Shown here: positions 50,280-60,532 of the stretch, in pieces
Numbering within the stretch: the first letter of the stretch is position 1
Layout of the letters: every line of letters starts with the position of its first letter
Assembly: GCF_002953215.1 (NCBI RefSeq)
Contig: NZ_CP026378.1
Span: 372,001 to 436,000, forward strand
DNA length: 64,000 bases
Source of the DNA: Mixta calida
GTDB taxonomy: Bacteria > Pseudomonadota > Gammaproteobacteria > Enterobacterales > Enterobacteriaceae
Direction of reading: 5' to 3'
The notes under the pieces: generated by a model
What the model saw: the letters and a program-made list of their open reading frames with translations, nothing else
The model's database searches: none
Told to the model about the DNA's origin: nothing
Position numbers and translations under genes: made by a program

Positions 50280-50688
50280 GCTATGCTCATTCCAGCCAAA
50301 CTGCTGCCGTCACTATTCTTGCTCGCTCCGGGCTATGTTATAGGGAGTGTACTAATTTTGGCGGGATTGGGCAGTAGTGGCAACCAACCTGATGACTAAA
50401 ATAGCGCACAAAATCATAAAATTAGAACTATCAGACAGAAATCCTTATTGAAATATTACCTGTCAGCTGTACAGGAAAATATCGGCATTATCCTATTTCT
50501 TTCTGGTGTGTTGACTTTGGCATAAATTTTTTTCCGCGTTCTCTACAAGCATTTGTTATAAAAAAGTAAATTAAACCATATGATGATTGGATTCCCGTGA
50601 TGCCTGTCGCACAATGTCTTTTTGCCGAACTTGATGTCATGACGACGGCCGGCCGGCGATCATCAACCGCGCTTTATCTGGGGTCCCC
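50280..50688. other. igaA-nudE divergent spacer
   Basis: A 409-base AT-rich spacer. TATAAC near 50337 (minus strand) could be an igaA -10, and TTGACT near 50512 could belong to a nudE promoter, but neither has a convincing partner. CCTGT/ACAGG at 50459-50475 resembles but does not match a LexA box. No gene was recognised. Confidence 0.4.
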
Positions 50689-51255
50689 ATGTCTAGAGAA
50701 TTAGAAAAGCCCAAAATTTTAAGTGTCGAGCCCGTTGCCCGTTCGCGCCTGTTTACCGTCGAGGCGGTGGATCTGGCGTTCAGCAACGGTGCGCGACGCG
50801 TTTATGAACGTATGCGGCCTTCAGAGCGCGAAGCGGTGATGATCGTGCCGATTATCGACAACCATCTGCTGCTGATTCAGGAATATGTGGTCGGCCTGGA
50901 AACCTATGAGCTGGGCTTCCCGAAAGGACTGATCGATCCCGGCGAGACGGTTTTCGAAGCGGCGAACCGGGAGCTGAAAGAGGAAGCGGGCTTCGGCGCG
51001 ACCGAGCTGGCGTCGCTGAGCAAACTGACCATGGCGCCCTCTTATTTTTCCAGCAAAATGAATATTGTGGTGGCGGAAGGTCTCTACCCGGAAAAACTGG
51101 AAGGGGATGAGCCAGAGCCGCTGCCGGTGATCCGCTGGCCGCTGGAGAACCTGATGGCGCTGTTGCAGGAACCTGACTTTAACGAGGCGCGCAACGTCAG
51201 CGCGCTGTTCCTGGCGCGCGAGTGGTTGGTGAAACAGCAACGCCTCGCTTACTGA
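50689..51255 (+). CDS. nudE: ADP compounds hydrolase NudE
   Basis: A 188-residue Nudix hydrolase (E. coli 186) cleaving ADP-ribose, Ap3A and NADH to mononucleotides. The Nudix box spans residues 80-102 (GLIDPGETVFEAANRELKEE and GF), with all metal-binding glutamates. The ribosome-binding region is GGGGTCCCC, poor in classic Shine-Dalgarno character. It is convergent with mrcA. Confidence 0.95.
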   Translation: MSRELEKPKILSVEPVARSRLFTVEAVDLAFSNGARRVYERMRPSEREAVMIVPIIDNHLLLIQEYVVGLETYELGFPKGLIDPGETVFEAANRELKEEAGFGATELASLSKLTMAPSYFSSKMNIVVAEGLYPEKLEGDEPEPLPVIRWPLENLMALLQEPDFNEARNVSALFLAREWLVKQQRLAY

Positions 51256-51281
51256 GGCGCGTGTTCCAGATGACGCGCAAT

Positions 51282-51313
51282 AAAAAGGGGCGACCGTAGT
51301 CGCCCCTTTTTTT
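51282..51313. terminator. Bidirectional terminator between nudE and mrcA
   Basis: AAAAAGGGGCGAC (51282-51294) and GTCGCCCCTTTTT (51299-51311) form a 13-base-pair stem with loop CGTA. Confidence 0.9.
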
Positions 51314-51324
51314 ATGCCGAACCG

Positions 51325-53873
51325 TCAGAACAGCTCGTGGGTTTCGCCGTTGTCCATCAGCGTCGTGCCCACGTCATGAACAGAATATTCGGTAGGCTGC
51401 GTGCCTTCGATAAAATATTCCTGACGGGTATTGCCGCCGCCGTTAGCCAGTTTGCCGGTGCTGCGGTCAATGGTCACCGTCACGATACCCGGCGGCGGCG
51501 TCAGCGGCTGCTCCGGCACGCCGTCCAGCGCCGCCTTCATATAATCGTCCCAGGCTGGCTGCGCGCTCTTGGCGCCGCCTTCATAACCGGAAACCTGATC
51601 CTTCAGCGCGCCGGAGGCGGTGGTGCGCCCTAAATCGCGGCGGTGATCGTCGAAGCCGATCCAGACGGTAGTCACCACCCCAGGGCCGTAACCGGAGAAC
51701 CAGGCGTCTTTCGAGCTGTTGGTGGTGCCGGTTTTACCGCCGATATCGTTGCGCTTCAGATCGCGCCCTGCGCGCCAGCCGGTGCCCATCCAGCCCGGCT
51801 CGCCGAAGATATTGGAGTTCAGCGCGCTTTTAATCAGGAATGAGAGCGGCGTATTGATCACATGCGGCGCGTACGGCTGCGACTCTGCGGCCTGCGCCGC
51901 GCCGACCTGTTGCAGCGCTGGCTGCGGGACGGCAGGATTGCGGTTTTGCTGCGACGTTGCGACGTTTTCCACGCTCTCCTCGCCCAGCGCGACCGCTTTT
52001 TTGGTCTCGCCGTAAATCACCGGCAGGTTGCACTCAGGGCAGGCGATGCGCGGTTTGGCTTCAAACAGCGTTTCGCCGTTCTCGTTTTCGATCTTCCTGA
52101 TAAAGTAAGGGTCGACCAGGAAGCCGCCGTTGGCCATTACCGCATAGCCGCGCGCCATCTGCATCGGCGTAAAGGAGGCCGCGCCCAGCGCCAGCGACTC
52201 CGTGCGGACGATGTTTTGCGCCGGGAAGCCGAAACGTTGCAGATACTCTGCCGCGTAATCCACGCCCATTGCACGCATCGCGCGCACCATCACCACGTTT
52301 TTCGACTGTCCCAACCCCTGACGCAGGCGAATCGGGCCATCATAGGTCGCCGGGAGTTTTTGGGCCGCCAGTCGGAACCGGCGCCGGCATCCCAGCGTGA
52401 AATCGGCACGTCATTCAGAATCGATGCCAGCGTCAGGCCGCGATCCATCGCCGCAGTATAGAGGAAGGGCTTGATATTTGAGCCCACCTGACGCAGCGAC
52501 TGCGTGACGCGGTTAAATTTACTTTGATTAAAGTCGAAGCCGCCGACCAGCGCACGCACGGCGCCGTCGTGCGGATCGAGAGAGACCAGCGAGGAGTTCA
52601 CGTCCGGCACCTGCGCCAGCCACCAGTCATTATCTACTTTACGCACCCAAATCTGCTGACCCGGCTGCACCACCTGAGTCACGCTGCGCGGAACAGGGCC
52701 CTGCAACGTATCGGATTTGTAGGGGCGCGCCCAGCGCACGCCGTCCATCGTCAGCGAGACGCTGCTGCCGTCGCGCATCAGCGCGGTCGCTTCATTGCTG
52801 TTGGCGGAGGTGACAACGGCAGGCCAGAGCGGGCCGTAGACCGGTAGCGCTTTGAGCGTTTTCAGAATCTGCGTAGTGTCCCAGGCGGGTTCGCCTACTT
52901 TCCATAACACATTCGACGGGCCGCGATAGCCGTGACGCATATCGTAGGCCAGCACATTGTTGCGCACCGCTTCCTGCGCCGCCAGCTGCAGTTTGCGGGT
53001 CACGGTGGTGTAGACCTTGAAGCCGTCGCTATAGGCGTTTTCACCGTAGCGCTTCAGCATCTCCTGGCGCACCATCTCCGTCAGGTAGGGCGCGGAGAAG
53101 GCGATTTCAGGACCATGGTAGCTCGCTTCCAGCGGTTCGCTGCGCGCTTCGATATATTGCTGCTGCGAGATGTAGTTCTGATCGAGCATACGCGACAACA
53201 CCACGTTCCGACGCGCCAGCGCGCGGGTGTGGGAATAGAGCGGGTTGAAAGTAGATGGCGCTTTCGGCAGCCCGGCGATCATCGCCATTTCGCTCAGGGT
53301 CAGCTGATCGATATTTTTACCGAAATAGACCTGTGCGGCGGCGCCGACGCCGTAAGCGCGGTAACCCAGATAGATCTTATTCAGATAGAGCTCAAGAATT
53401 TCATCTTTGCTGAGTAGCTGTTCAATGCGGATAGCGAGAAACGCTTCCTTAATTTTACGCATCAGCGTGCGTTCAGGACTGAGGAAGAAGTTACGCGCCA
53501 GCTGCTGAGTAATGGTACTGGCGCCCTGCGAGGCGTGCCCGGAGAGCAGCGCGACGCTGGCGGCGCGGAAAATGCCGATGGGATCGACGCCGTGATGTTC
53601 GTAGAAGCGGCTGTCCTCGGTAGCGATAAAGGCTTTAACCAGCTCAGGCGGCATCTGCGCCAGCGTCAAAGGGATGCGGCGCTTCTCGCCATACTGGGCG
53701 ATAAGCTCACCATCGGCGCTGTAAACCTGCATTGGGGTTTGCAGACGAACATCCTTCAGCGTGTTCACATCCGGAAGCTGCGGCTCAATGTATTTGTACA
53801 ACCCGTAAACCGAGCCGACGCCCAGCAAAATGCAACACACTGCAAGAATCAATAAATACTTTACGAACTTCAC
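51325..53873 (-). pseudogene. mrcA: Penicillin-binding protein 1A, frameshifted
   Basis: Bifunctional peptidoglycan synthase: N-terminal membrane anchor, GT51 transglycosylase (ATEDSRFYEHHGVD, QGASTITQQLARN) and transpeptidase with SNIKPF as the SxxK motif and GGKTGTTNSSKDAW as the KTG motif. The first 507 or so codons are open from 53873. At 52352-52354 the coding strand has AACTCCCGGCG, where the family needs NSPATYDGPIRLRQG. One extra C restores it and the rest is open to 51325, giving 849 residues (E. coli 850). As read, the transpeptidase lacks its KTG half. A sequencing error in a C-run is a strong alternative to real loss. Confidence 0.92.
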
Positions 53874-53993
53874 CTGAGATTTCCCATTTTATGTCGTTTG
53901 GGCAGTTTATAAACAATCGCGCGGTAGTATAAAGGCAAGCCAGACGCTTTGATACGTCCTTTTATATTATGACGATATGGAGATCGCGCAAAA

Positions 53994-54830
53994 ATGGCTT
54001 TTCAGAAATGGCAGGTAGGGCTTGATATTCAGAACGGGCAACTCTGCGCTTTAGGCATTCAACGACGCCGCCATGGCTGGCAGCTGCGTCACTGGTGGCG
54101 CCATGCGCTGCCGCACGACACATTATCCCATGGCGCGCTGCAAGGGTCGCCGCAGCTGATCGCACTGCTGCGGCACTGGCGTCGTCAACTTCCCCGCTCA
54201 GTCTCTTTACGCGTAGGCTTTCCATCCCAGGCGGTGCTGCAACGCTACCTGCCTGCGCCCGTCCAAACGCTGCGCGAACCGGCGCTGGGGCGCTATGCCG
54301 CCGCTGCGGCGGAACGTCTTTTCCCGCTGGCGTCCAGCGAGCTGGCGCTGGATTACCGCGACGTTTCGCTGCCGCAGCGGCACCTTTGCCTGACCGCCGC
54401 GCGCCGGAGCGTGCTGCAACAGTGGCTGTCGACGCTGAAACAGGCCGGGCTGACGCCCGATGTGGTCGAGCTGACCTGCGGCGCGCTGGTGACCGTCGGC
54501 AAGCTGATGCGGTTGCCAGAGGATGCGGCGCTGATTCATCAGCTCAGCGACCACTGGCTGTGGTATATGCCCGCCCAGCCGGAGGCGGTTTCCGGCTGGG
54601 CGCCCGGCACGCTCTCGATGGAAAGCGAGGCGCTGGCGCAGATATTGCCTGGCGCGCGTCATCTCTGGTTTAGCGCCAGCCTGTCAGGAGAGACGCTGGC
54701 GGGGATGCAGCCGCTGCAGCCGTTAAGCCTGTTGCAGTTGATGCAGCCGCCGCTGCCCGACAGCAGCGGCTGCTTTACGCTTGCGCTCGGCCTGGCGCTG
54801 CGCGCGGAGGATTGCTACGAATGCGCGTGA
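53994..54830 (+). CDS. hofM: DNA utilization protein HofM (PilM-like)
   Basis: A 278-residue protein (E. coli 259) of the PilM/ComA actin-like family, thought to sit on the cytoplasmic face of a type IV pilus-like DNA uptake machine. The N-terminus has the expected VGLDIQNGQL phosphate-binding-like motif. It heads the five-gene hofMNOPQ cluster, in which each gene overlaps or nearly touches the next. The cluster is required for growth of E. coli on DNA as a carbon source. Confidence 0.88.
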   Translation: MAFQKWQVGLDIQNGQLCALGIQRRRHGWQLRHWWRHALPHDTLSHGALQGSPQLIALLRHWRRQLPRSVSLRVGFPSQAVLQRYLPAPVQTLREPALGRYAAAAAERLFPLASSELALDYRDVSLPQRHLCLTAARRSVLQQWLSTLKQAGLTPDVVELTCGALVTVGKLMRLPEDAALIHQLSDHWLWYMPAQPEAVSGWAPGTLSMESEALAQILPGARHLWFSASLSGETLAGMQPLQPLSLLQLMQPPLPDSSGCFTLALGLALRAEDCYECA

Positions 54831-55360
54831 ACCTGTTGGACTGGCGCCAACGGGCGCTACGACGCCAGCTTCTGCGCTGGGGCAGGCTCAGCGTCGTGCT
54901 GGCGCTGATAATGCTGTCGACGCTGTTGCTGTGGCACCAGAGCCTGACGCTTGAGGCGCAACAGTGGCGGCAACAGCTGGCGCTGTGGCAAGCGGCACGG
55001 CAGCAGGCGCATCAGCTTACGCAGCGATATGCCGCATTACAGAAACAGGCGCGGATGTTGGAACAGCAAGCGACGCAGCGTCTGAGCAGACGCCAGCAGC
55101 TAACCGAATGGCAGACGTTAATGGCGCGGCTTGAGGCCAGCGTGCCGGACGAGCTGTGGCTGTCGGCGTTAACGCACCAGCAGCGTACGCTGCGTATCGA
55201 AGGGATGAGCTTCCACCCTGAAGCGACCCGCTTGTTGCACCAGCGGCTCCGGCAGCTGCCTTTTTTACAGCCCTGGCGCTCCGATGGCCTGCAAAAAAAC
55301 GCTGTCGGCCTCTACCGCTTTATTCTCGTGGCAGGCAAAAGCGAGGTGAAAAATGAATAA
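54821..55360 (+). CDS. hofN: DNA utilization protein HofN (PilN-like)
   Basis: A 179-residue protein, the same as E. coli HofN, with a short cytoplasmic start (RVNLLDWRQR, the PilN NLLPWR-like motif), one membrane segment at about 24-42 and a Gln-rich periplasmic coiled coil. The ATG at 54821 lies within the hofM end, overlapping by ten bases; a TTG three codons earlier is less likely. PilN binds PilM and PilO in type IV pili. Confidence 0.87.
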   Translation: MRVNLLDWRQRALRRQLLRWGRLSVVLALIMLSTLLLWHQSLTLEAQQWRQQLALWQAARQQAHQLTQRYAALQKQARMLEQQATQRLSRRQQLTEWQTLMARLEASVPDELWLSALTHQQRTLRIEGMSFHPEATRLLHQRLRQLPFLQPWRSDGLQKNAVGLYRFILVAGKSEVKNE

Positions 55361-55862
55361 TGACTTTTTGCTGCGGTGGTTTGCGCTGCCGGAAAAGCTG
55401 CGCTGGCTTAGCCTGCTCGGATTGCTGCTCGGCCTGGCGCTGATCGTTCATTGGCTCTCGATAACGCCCGCGCGCGCTCAGCAGCAGCAGGCGAGGCGTG
55501 AGGCGGCGCAGCAGCGCCAGCAGTATCAACGGCAGTTAACGCCACTGCTGCGCCAGCCCGGACTACAGTCACTGGAGCTGCGCAACCAGCAGCGGCTAAA
55601 AGAGATGGTGCGTGACGGCGAGCCGTTCTCCCTCTATACGCTGCTGCGACGCAGCGGTGGCGAACTGGAGCAGTGGCGTCCAGGAGCGCGGGAGAGCCAG
55701 CTGCAGCTGTGGCTGAACTGGCAACAGCTAAAGCAGCTTTTCGCCTATCTGATTGCCTGTGAACCGGCGCCCGCACTGACCGCTTTTACAGTGCGGCGCA
55801 AGGATGCGCGGCTGCAAGCGACTTTTCACCTGGCGTTTGATGATGAAATTTCTCGGGATTAG
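55353..55862 (+). CDS. hofO: DNA utilization protein HofO (PilO-like)
   Basis: A 169-residue protein (E. coli 146) with a single membrane segment at about 18-37 and a Gln/Arg-rich periplasmic coiled coil, followed by a small ferredoxin-like domain expected of PilO. It overlaps hofN by eight bases. Sequence similarity in this family is low, so the assignment rests on topology and gene order. Confidence 0.82.
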   Translation: MNNDFLLRWFALPEKLRWLSLLGLLLGLALIVHWLSITPARAQQQQARREAAQQRQQYQRQLTPLLRQPGLQSLELRNQQRLKEMVRDGEPFSLYTLLRRSGGELEQWRPGARESQLQLWLNWQQLKQLFAYLIACEPAPALTAFTVRRKDARLQATFHLAFDDEISRD

Positions 55863-56166
55863 CGGCCTGTTGCTCAGCTGCGCGCTAAACGCTGCCGCGC
55901 GCGATCCTTTCGCCGCGCCGCCGCCGCTCTGTGTATCGTCTGCCGAACCTTTAGCGCAGTGGCGGCTGCTGGGGATGGTCGGCAGGGATAAACGCTATAT
56001 CGGCTGGCTGCGTTCAACGCAGGGCGAAGTCGTGCCCGTCGCGCATGGCAGCCCTTCGCCTTTTACAGGCTGGCGCATTGAGGAACTGACGCCGTTTCGT
56101 CTGACGCTCAGCGCGTCGTCGGGCTGTGTGCCGCAGCGGATAACGCTGCAAATTGAAGGAAAATAG
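55843..56166 (+). CDS. hofP: DNA utilization protein HofP (PilP-like)
   Basis: A 107-residue periplasmic protein (E. coli 134) with a signal peptide of about 18 residues, then RDPFAAPPPLC, the Pro-rich start of PilP-type proteins, and a small beta domain (LLGMVGRDKRYIGWLR). The start may be the ATG at 55840 or 55843, inside the hofO end. It would link the inner-membrane part to the secretin. Confidence 0.82.
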   Translation: MKFLGISGLLLSCALNAAARDPFAAPPPLCVSSAEPLAQWRLLGMVGRDKRYIGWLRSTQGEVVPVAHGSPSPFTGWRIEELTPFRLTLSASSGCVPQRITLQIEGK

Positions 56167-56167
56167 T

Positions 56168-57394
56168 ATGACAAGGCACGTCATTGCGTTGCTGCTGTTG
56201 CTCAGCGCCGCCGTTCATGGCCGCGAAGAACCGCTTTCTCTTGCCTTTCAGGATGCGCCTGTCGAGCAGGTACTACAGGCGCTGGCCGATTATCAACAGC
56301 TCAATTTAATGGTAGCGCCGGGCGTTGAGGGCGAAATTACGCTGCGCCTGCGCGATGTGCCCTGGCAGCAGGCGCTGACGCTGCTGGCGCGTATGGCGCG
56401 GCTGAAGATTGAGCGGGAAGAGGGCGTGCTGCTGGTGTTCCCGCAAGGCTGGCGGCGGGAGGAAGCCCTCGAGGAGGCGCAGCAGCAGCCGTTGCAGGAC
56501 AGGGTGGTGGCGCTGCAACATGCGGATGTGAGCGCCGTTAACGCCAGCCTGCAGGCCGAACGCGCTAAGCTGATGACGGCGCGCGGCAGCATTACCGTGG
56601 ACGCGCGCGCCAATTCGCTGCTGCTGCGCGACACGGCAACGGCGTTGAACAGCGTGACAGCGTGGATTCGCGCGCTGGACGTGCCGCTGGAGCAGGTTGA
56701 GCTGACGGCGCATATCGTCAGCATCAGCGAAGCGCATCTGCATGAGCTGGGCGTCAGCTGGCAACTTTCCGGCGAGGAGGCAATCAACCAGGCGCTGCGC
56801 AATCCCGCGCTGAACATTAATCTGGCCGCAGCGTCGCCCTCTCTCGCTGCGGGCCTGACGCTGGCGCGGCTGGACGGTCGCCTGCTCAATATGGAATTGA
56901 GCGCGCTGGAGCAGGAGAACCAGATTGAGATTATTGCCAGCCCCCATTTAATTACCGCGCATCAACAACCGGCCAGCATTAAGCAGGGAACGGAGATTCC
57001 TTATGAGGTTTCCAGCGGCAGCGACGGCGCCACCAGCATTGAGTTTAAAGAGGCGGTGCTGGGAATGGAGGTGACGCCGATCGTGCAGCCGAACGGCCGC
57101 ATTCGCCTGGCGCTGCACATCAGTCAGAACGTACCGGGCCGCAATATCAACAATGGCGACAGAGAGATCCTGACAATTAATAAGCAGGAAATCACGACGC
57201 AGGTTACGCTTAAGGACGGTCAAACGGTGGCGTTGGGCGGCATATTTCAACAGGAATCATCGCGTAATCATGATAGAGTCCCCCTGTTGGGCGATATACC
57301 GCTGCTGGGCGCGCTTTTTCGTCATAAGATTCACAACGACACGCGTCGGGAGCTGGTGATTTTTATTACGCCGCGCCTGGTGCGCGAAGAGTAA
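56168..57394 (+). CDS. hofQ: Secretin HofQ (PilQ-like)
   Basis: A 408-residue outer-membrane secretin (E. coli 412). A signal peptide (about 1-18) is followed by STN and N-type domains and the secretin domain with IEIIASPHLITAHQQPASIK and the end LGDIPLLGALFRHK, then RELVIFITPRLV. The ATG at 56168 has AAGGA seven bases before it. It closes the hof cluster and lies upstream of aroK, as in many gammaproteobacteria where comE/pilQ precedes aroK. Confidence 0.93.
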   Translation: MTRHVIALLLLLSAAVHGREEPLSLAFQDAPVEQVLQALADYQQLNLMVAPGVEGEITLRLRDVPWQQALTLLARMARLKIEREEGVLLVFPQGWRREEALEEAQQQPLQDRVVALQHADVSAVNASLQAERAKLMTARGSITVDARANSLLLRDTATALNSVTAWIRALDVPLEQVELTAHIVSISEAHLHELGVSWQLSGEEAINQALRNPALNINLAAASPSLAAGLTLARLDGRLLNMELSALEQENQIEIIASPHLITAHQQPASIKQGTEIPYEVSSGSDGATSIEFKEAVLGMEVTPIVQPNGRIRLALHISQNVPGRNINNGDREILTINKQEITTQVTLKDGQTVALGGIFQQESSRNHDRVPLLGDIPLLGALFRHKIHNDTRRELVIFITPRLVREE

Positions 57395-57755
57395 CCAGCA
57401 GCGCATTTTTTCCCGGCTGAGTATCATATGCGTTTGACGCAGGGGCGGAATTAGCTTACAAGGTTTAGCGATTTTGACTTATGGCAGGGCAAACGCAGTG
57501 TTTGTCGCCACGATACCGTGACAGGACGCTGCCTGAAGGGCGGCGGTTTTGACTCTTAGCGAACTGTGTGACGCGTGTTGGTTGCGTGTCCTGATCCGGG
57601 CAATTTATTCGGTTGCCAAACGACCTTGAGTGTTGAGATAATTTTTCATCTGACTCTCGCACTATCGCTCATGAGGTTTCAGTTCATGTCCCGCCAGCGG
57701 CCCGGCCGTTGCAGACGGGGTATCATCAACGCATTGTCTTAGTAATACCGAAAAA
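57395..57755 (+). other. hofQ-aroK spacer with aroK promoter region
   Basis: A 361-base spacer that should carry the promoters of the aroK-trpS superoperon. Three TTGAC sequences are seen (57434, 57474 and about 57548), but only the first has a good -10. No gene was recognised. Confidence 0.5.
57434..57462 (+). promoter_or_regulatory. Candidate aroK promoter
   Basis: TTGACG (57434-57439) and TACAAG (57457-57462) are spaced 17 bases. This would give a leader of almost 290 bases. Confidence 0.45.
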
Positions 57756-58277
57756 ATGGCAGAGAAACGCAATATCTTTCTGGTTGGGCCTATGGGTGCC
57801 GGCAAAAGCACTATTGGTCGTCAGTTAGCTCAGCAACTCAATATGGAATTTTATGATTCCGATCAGGAAATTGAGCGACGTACCGGAGCGGATGTGGGCT
57901 GGGTGTTTGACGTTGAAGGCGAAGCAGGTTTTCGCGAACGTGAAGAAAAAATCATCAATGAACTCACAGAAAAACAGGGCATCGTGCTGGCTACCGGCGG
58001 CGGCTCTGTAAAATCCCGCGAAACTCGTAATCGTCTCTCCGCCCGTGGTGTTGTGGTCTATCTCGAAACCACTATTGAGAAGCAACTGGCGCGTACGCAG
58101 CGCGATAAAAAGCGTCCTTTATTACAGGTTGATACGCCGCCGCGCGAAGTGCTGGAAGCGCTGGCGGATGAACGTAATCCTCTGTATGAAGAGATCGCTG
58201 ATGTCACCATCCGCACCGATGATCAAAGTGCGAAAGTGGTAGCTAATCAGATCATTAATTTACTGGAAAAGAACTAA
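57756..58277 (+). CDS. aroK: Shikimate kinase 1
   Basis: Phosphorylates shikimate with ATP in the aromatic pathway. It has 173 residues, equal to E. coli. The P-loop GPMGAGKST starts at residue 11, the shikimate-binding [11 protein letters not shown] and GGGSVKS follow, and the lid region RDKKRPLLQ is intact. First gene of the aroK-aroB-damX-dam-rpe-gph-trpS cluster. The ribosome-binding site is weak (ACCGAAAAA). Confidence 0.97.
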   Translation: MAEKRNIFLVGPMGAGKSTIGRQLAQQLNMEFYDSDQEIERRTGADVGWVFDVEGEAGFREREEKIINELTEKQGIVLATGGGSVKSRETRNRLSARGVVVYLETTIEKQLARTQRDKKRPLLQVDTPPREVLEALADERNPLYEEIADVTIRTDDQSAKVVANQIINLLEKN

Positions 58278-58317
58278 TTCATCGCCTGAGGGCATAGCGA
58301 AAAGGTTATACAGCGTC

Positions 58318-59406
58318 ATGGAGAGGATCACCGTTACCCTTGGGGAGCGAAGCTACCCGATCACCATCGCCGCCGGTCTGTTTAACGAAGCGGCCGCCTT
58401 TTGGCCGTTGAAAGCAGGCGACCAGGCTATGCTGGTTACCAATGAAACGCTGGCTCTGCTCTATCTGGCCTCGCTGCGACAGCGGCTGGAGGACGCAGGG
58501 GTCAAGGTGGATCAGGTTATCCTTCCCGATGGCGAACAGTATAAAACCCTGGCGGTGATGGATCAGGTCTTTACCGCTCTGCTGCAAAAGCCTCACGGCC
58601 GCGACACCACGCTGGTGGCGCTGGGTGGCGGCGTAATCGGCGATTTGACCGGTTTCGCTGCGGCCAGCTATCAGCGCGGCGTGCGCTTTATTCAGGTGCC
58701 GACGACGCTGCTTTCCCAGGTTGATTCCTCCGTCGGAGGAAAAACGGCCGTCAATCATCCGCTGGGCAAAAACATGATCGGCGCGTTCTGGCAGCCGGCA
58801 TCGGTGGTTATCGATCTCGACTGTCTGCGCAGCCTGCCGCCGCGCGAGTTGGCCTCCGGCATGGCCGAAGTCATCAAGTACGGCATTATTCTCGACGGCG
58901 ACTTTTTCAGCTGGCTGGAACAAAATATCGATGCTCTGATGGCGCTGGATGACGCGACGATGGCGCAGTGTATTCGCCGTTGCTGCGAGCTGAAGGCGGA
59001 AGTCGTGGCGGCGGATGAGCGCGAGACTGGTCTACGGGCGCTGCTCAATCTGGGCCATACCTACGGACACGCCATCGAAGCGCATATGGGCTATGGCAAC
59101 TGGCTGCACGGCGAAGCGGTAGCGGCCGGGATGGTGATGGCCGCGCGCACCGCGGAACGCCTGGGCCAGTTCAGCGCAGGCGATACTGACCGCATTATCC
59201 GCCTGTTGACGCGCGCCGGTCTGCCGGTTCACGGACCGGAGGCGATGACGGCGCAGGACTATCTGCCGCATATGTTGCGCGACAAAAAAGTGCTGGCGGG
59301 CGAGCTGCGTCTGGTGCTGCCGCTGGCTATCGGCAAAGCCGAGGTGCGCAGCGGCGTGGCGCATGATATTGTGCTTGCCGCAATTGAAGAGTGCCGTAAG
59401 GCGTGA
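58318..59406 (+). CDS. aroB: 3-dehydroquinate synthase
   Basis: NAD- and zinc-dependent enzyme converting DAHP to 3-dehydroquinate, the second shikimate step. It has 362 residues, equal to E. coli. The dinucleotide motif [13 protein letters not shown] and zinc-binding [11 protein letters not shown] and [12 protein letters not shown] histidines are present. It lies 40 bases after aroK. Confidence 0.97.
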   Translation: MERITVTLGERSYPITIAAGLFNEAAAFWPLKAGDQAMLVTNETLALLYLASLRQRLEDAGVKVDQVILPDGEQYKTLAVMDQVFTALLQKPHGRDTTLVALGGGVIGDLTGFAAASYQRGVRFIQVPTTLLSQVDSSVGGKTAVNHPLGKNMIGAFWQPASVVIDLDCLRSLPPRELASGMAEVIKYGIILDGDFFSWLEQNIDALMALDDATMAQCIRRCCELKAEVVAADERETGLRALLNLGHTYGHAIEAHMGYGNWLHGEAVAAGMVMAARTAERLGQFSAGDTDRIIRLLTRAGLPVHGPEAMTAQDYLPHMLRDKKVLAGELRLVLPLAIGKAEVRSGVAHDIVLAAIEECRKA

Positions 59407-59467
59407 CAGTGATACAGGCCGCAGCCGGGAGAGGCTGGCGGCGTTTGCCGTAAGACGGGGAGGTTGA

Positions 59468-60460
59468 ATGGATGAGTTTAAACCGGAAGACGAGTTAAAA
59501 CCTGACACCAGCGATCGCCGTCCGACGCGGCCTCGCAAAACGTCTTCTGCGCCTGGAGCGAAAACGCCGGTATCGCGTCAGCGAATGATGATGGGCATTG
59601 GCGTGCTGGTGCTAGTGCTGTTGGTGATCGGCATTGGCTCCGCGCTGAACGGCCCGGATAGCGACAAGCCGACCGCGCAGTCAGGTTCTGGCGCAGCCAG
59701 CGGCGGCGCTGAACGCAATATCGATCTTTCCGGCTCGACGCCGATGGGCGGCCAGAATAACGGCGCGCCGAACGACGTGGCATCGCAGTCACCTCAGCCG
59801 GTTTCCGTTCCGCCCGTTTCCTCTACGCCGACCCAGGCAGCGCCGATTGAATCGCCGCAGAATCAGCAGCGCGTCGAACTGCCTGGCGATCTTAACAATG
59901 CCCTGACCAATCAACAGGGAGAGATGGATTCCGCCGCGCAGAGCGCGATGGGCGGCAGTTCTCTGCCGACCGCGCCGGCAACGGTCAGTGGCGGCAATAG
60001 CGGCAACCTCAACAGCAATCACGTTGTCTCCGCGCCGCGTCAGAGCAGCGCCCAGAACAGCGTAAAACCCGCGCAGACGCATAAGCCAGCCGCCAGCCAG
60101 TCGTCCGCGAAAGCGAACAATGCGCCGACCGCGAAGCTGAGCGGCAAGCCTGCCGCCAACAGCAGCGCCCCTTCCGCGTCAGCCACGAGCCAGAGTACGC
60201 CGGGCGGCAGCTATACATTGCAGCTGAGCAGCGCCTCACGTTCCGATACGCTGAACGCGTGGGCGAAAAAACAGAATCTGAGTAACTACCATGTCTATCA
60301 AACCACCCGCAACGGTCAGCCATGGTACGTGCTGGTAAGCGGCTCGTATGCCACGCCAGCCGATGCTAAGCGCGCCGTTGCCTCGCTGCCGGCGGAAGTC
60401 CAGGCGCAAAAGCCCTGGGTTAAGCCTGTCAGTCAGGTGAAGAAAGAGGCGGGACGCTAA
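59468..60460 (+). CDS. damX: Cell-division SPOR-domain protein DamX (short form)
   Basis: Inner-membrane septal-ring protein of 330 residues. A short cytoplasmic tail (MDEFKPEDELKPDTSDRR is nearly that of E. coli) is followed by one membrane segment at about 42-60, a Pro/Ser/Gln-rich periplasmic linker, and a C-terminal SPOR domain (YTLQLSSASRSDTLNAWA onward) that binds denuded glycan at the septum. E. coli DamX has 428 residues; here about 60 mostly acidic residues before the membrane segment and part of the linker are missing. GGGGAGG precedes the ATG. Confidence 0.93.
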   Translation: MDEFKPEDELKPDTSDRRPTRPRKTSSAPGAKTPVSRQRMMMGIGVLVLVLLVIGIGSALNGPDSDKPTAQSGSGAASGGAERNIDLSGSTPMGGQNNGAPNDVASQSPQPVSVPPVSSTPTQAAPIESPQNQQRVELPGDLNNALTNQQGEMDSAAQSAMGGSSLPTAPATVSGGNSGNLNSNHVVSAPRQSSAQNSVKPAQTHKPAASQSSAKANNAPTAKLSGKPAANSSAPSASATSQSTPGGSYTLQLSSASRSDTLNAWAKKQNLSNYHVYQTTRNGQPWYVLVSGSYATPADAKRAVASLPAEVQAQKPWVKPVSQVKKEAGR

Positions 60461-60532
60461 GCGGATTTCCGCAGCTGTTCCTGCGGCGGCGCACTCTGGC
60501 AGCGCGTCGTCTCAGCCGGTTCGACGGCCCTT

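Noticed and set aside
50459-50475. LexA-like palindrome CCTGT...ACAGG in the igaA-nudE spacer
   Set aside because: The spacing between CTGT and ACAG is seven bases, whereas LexA boxes need eight, and neither neighbour is an SOS gene.
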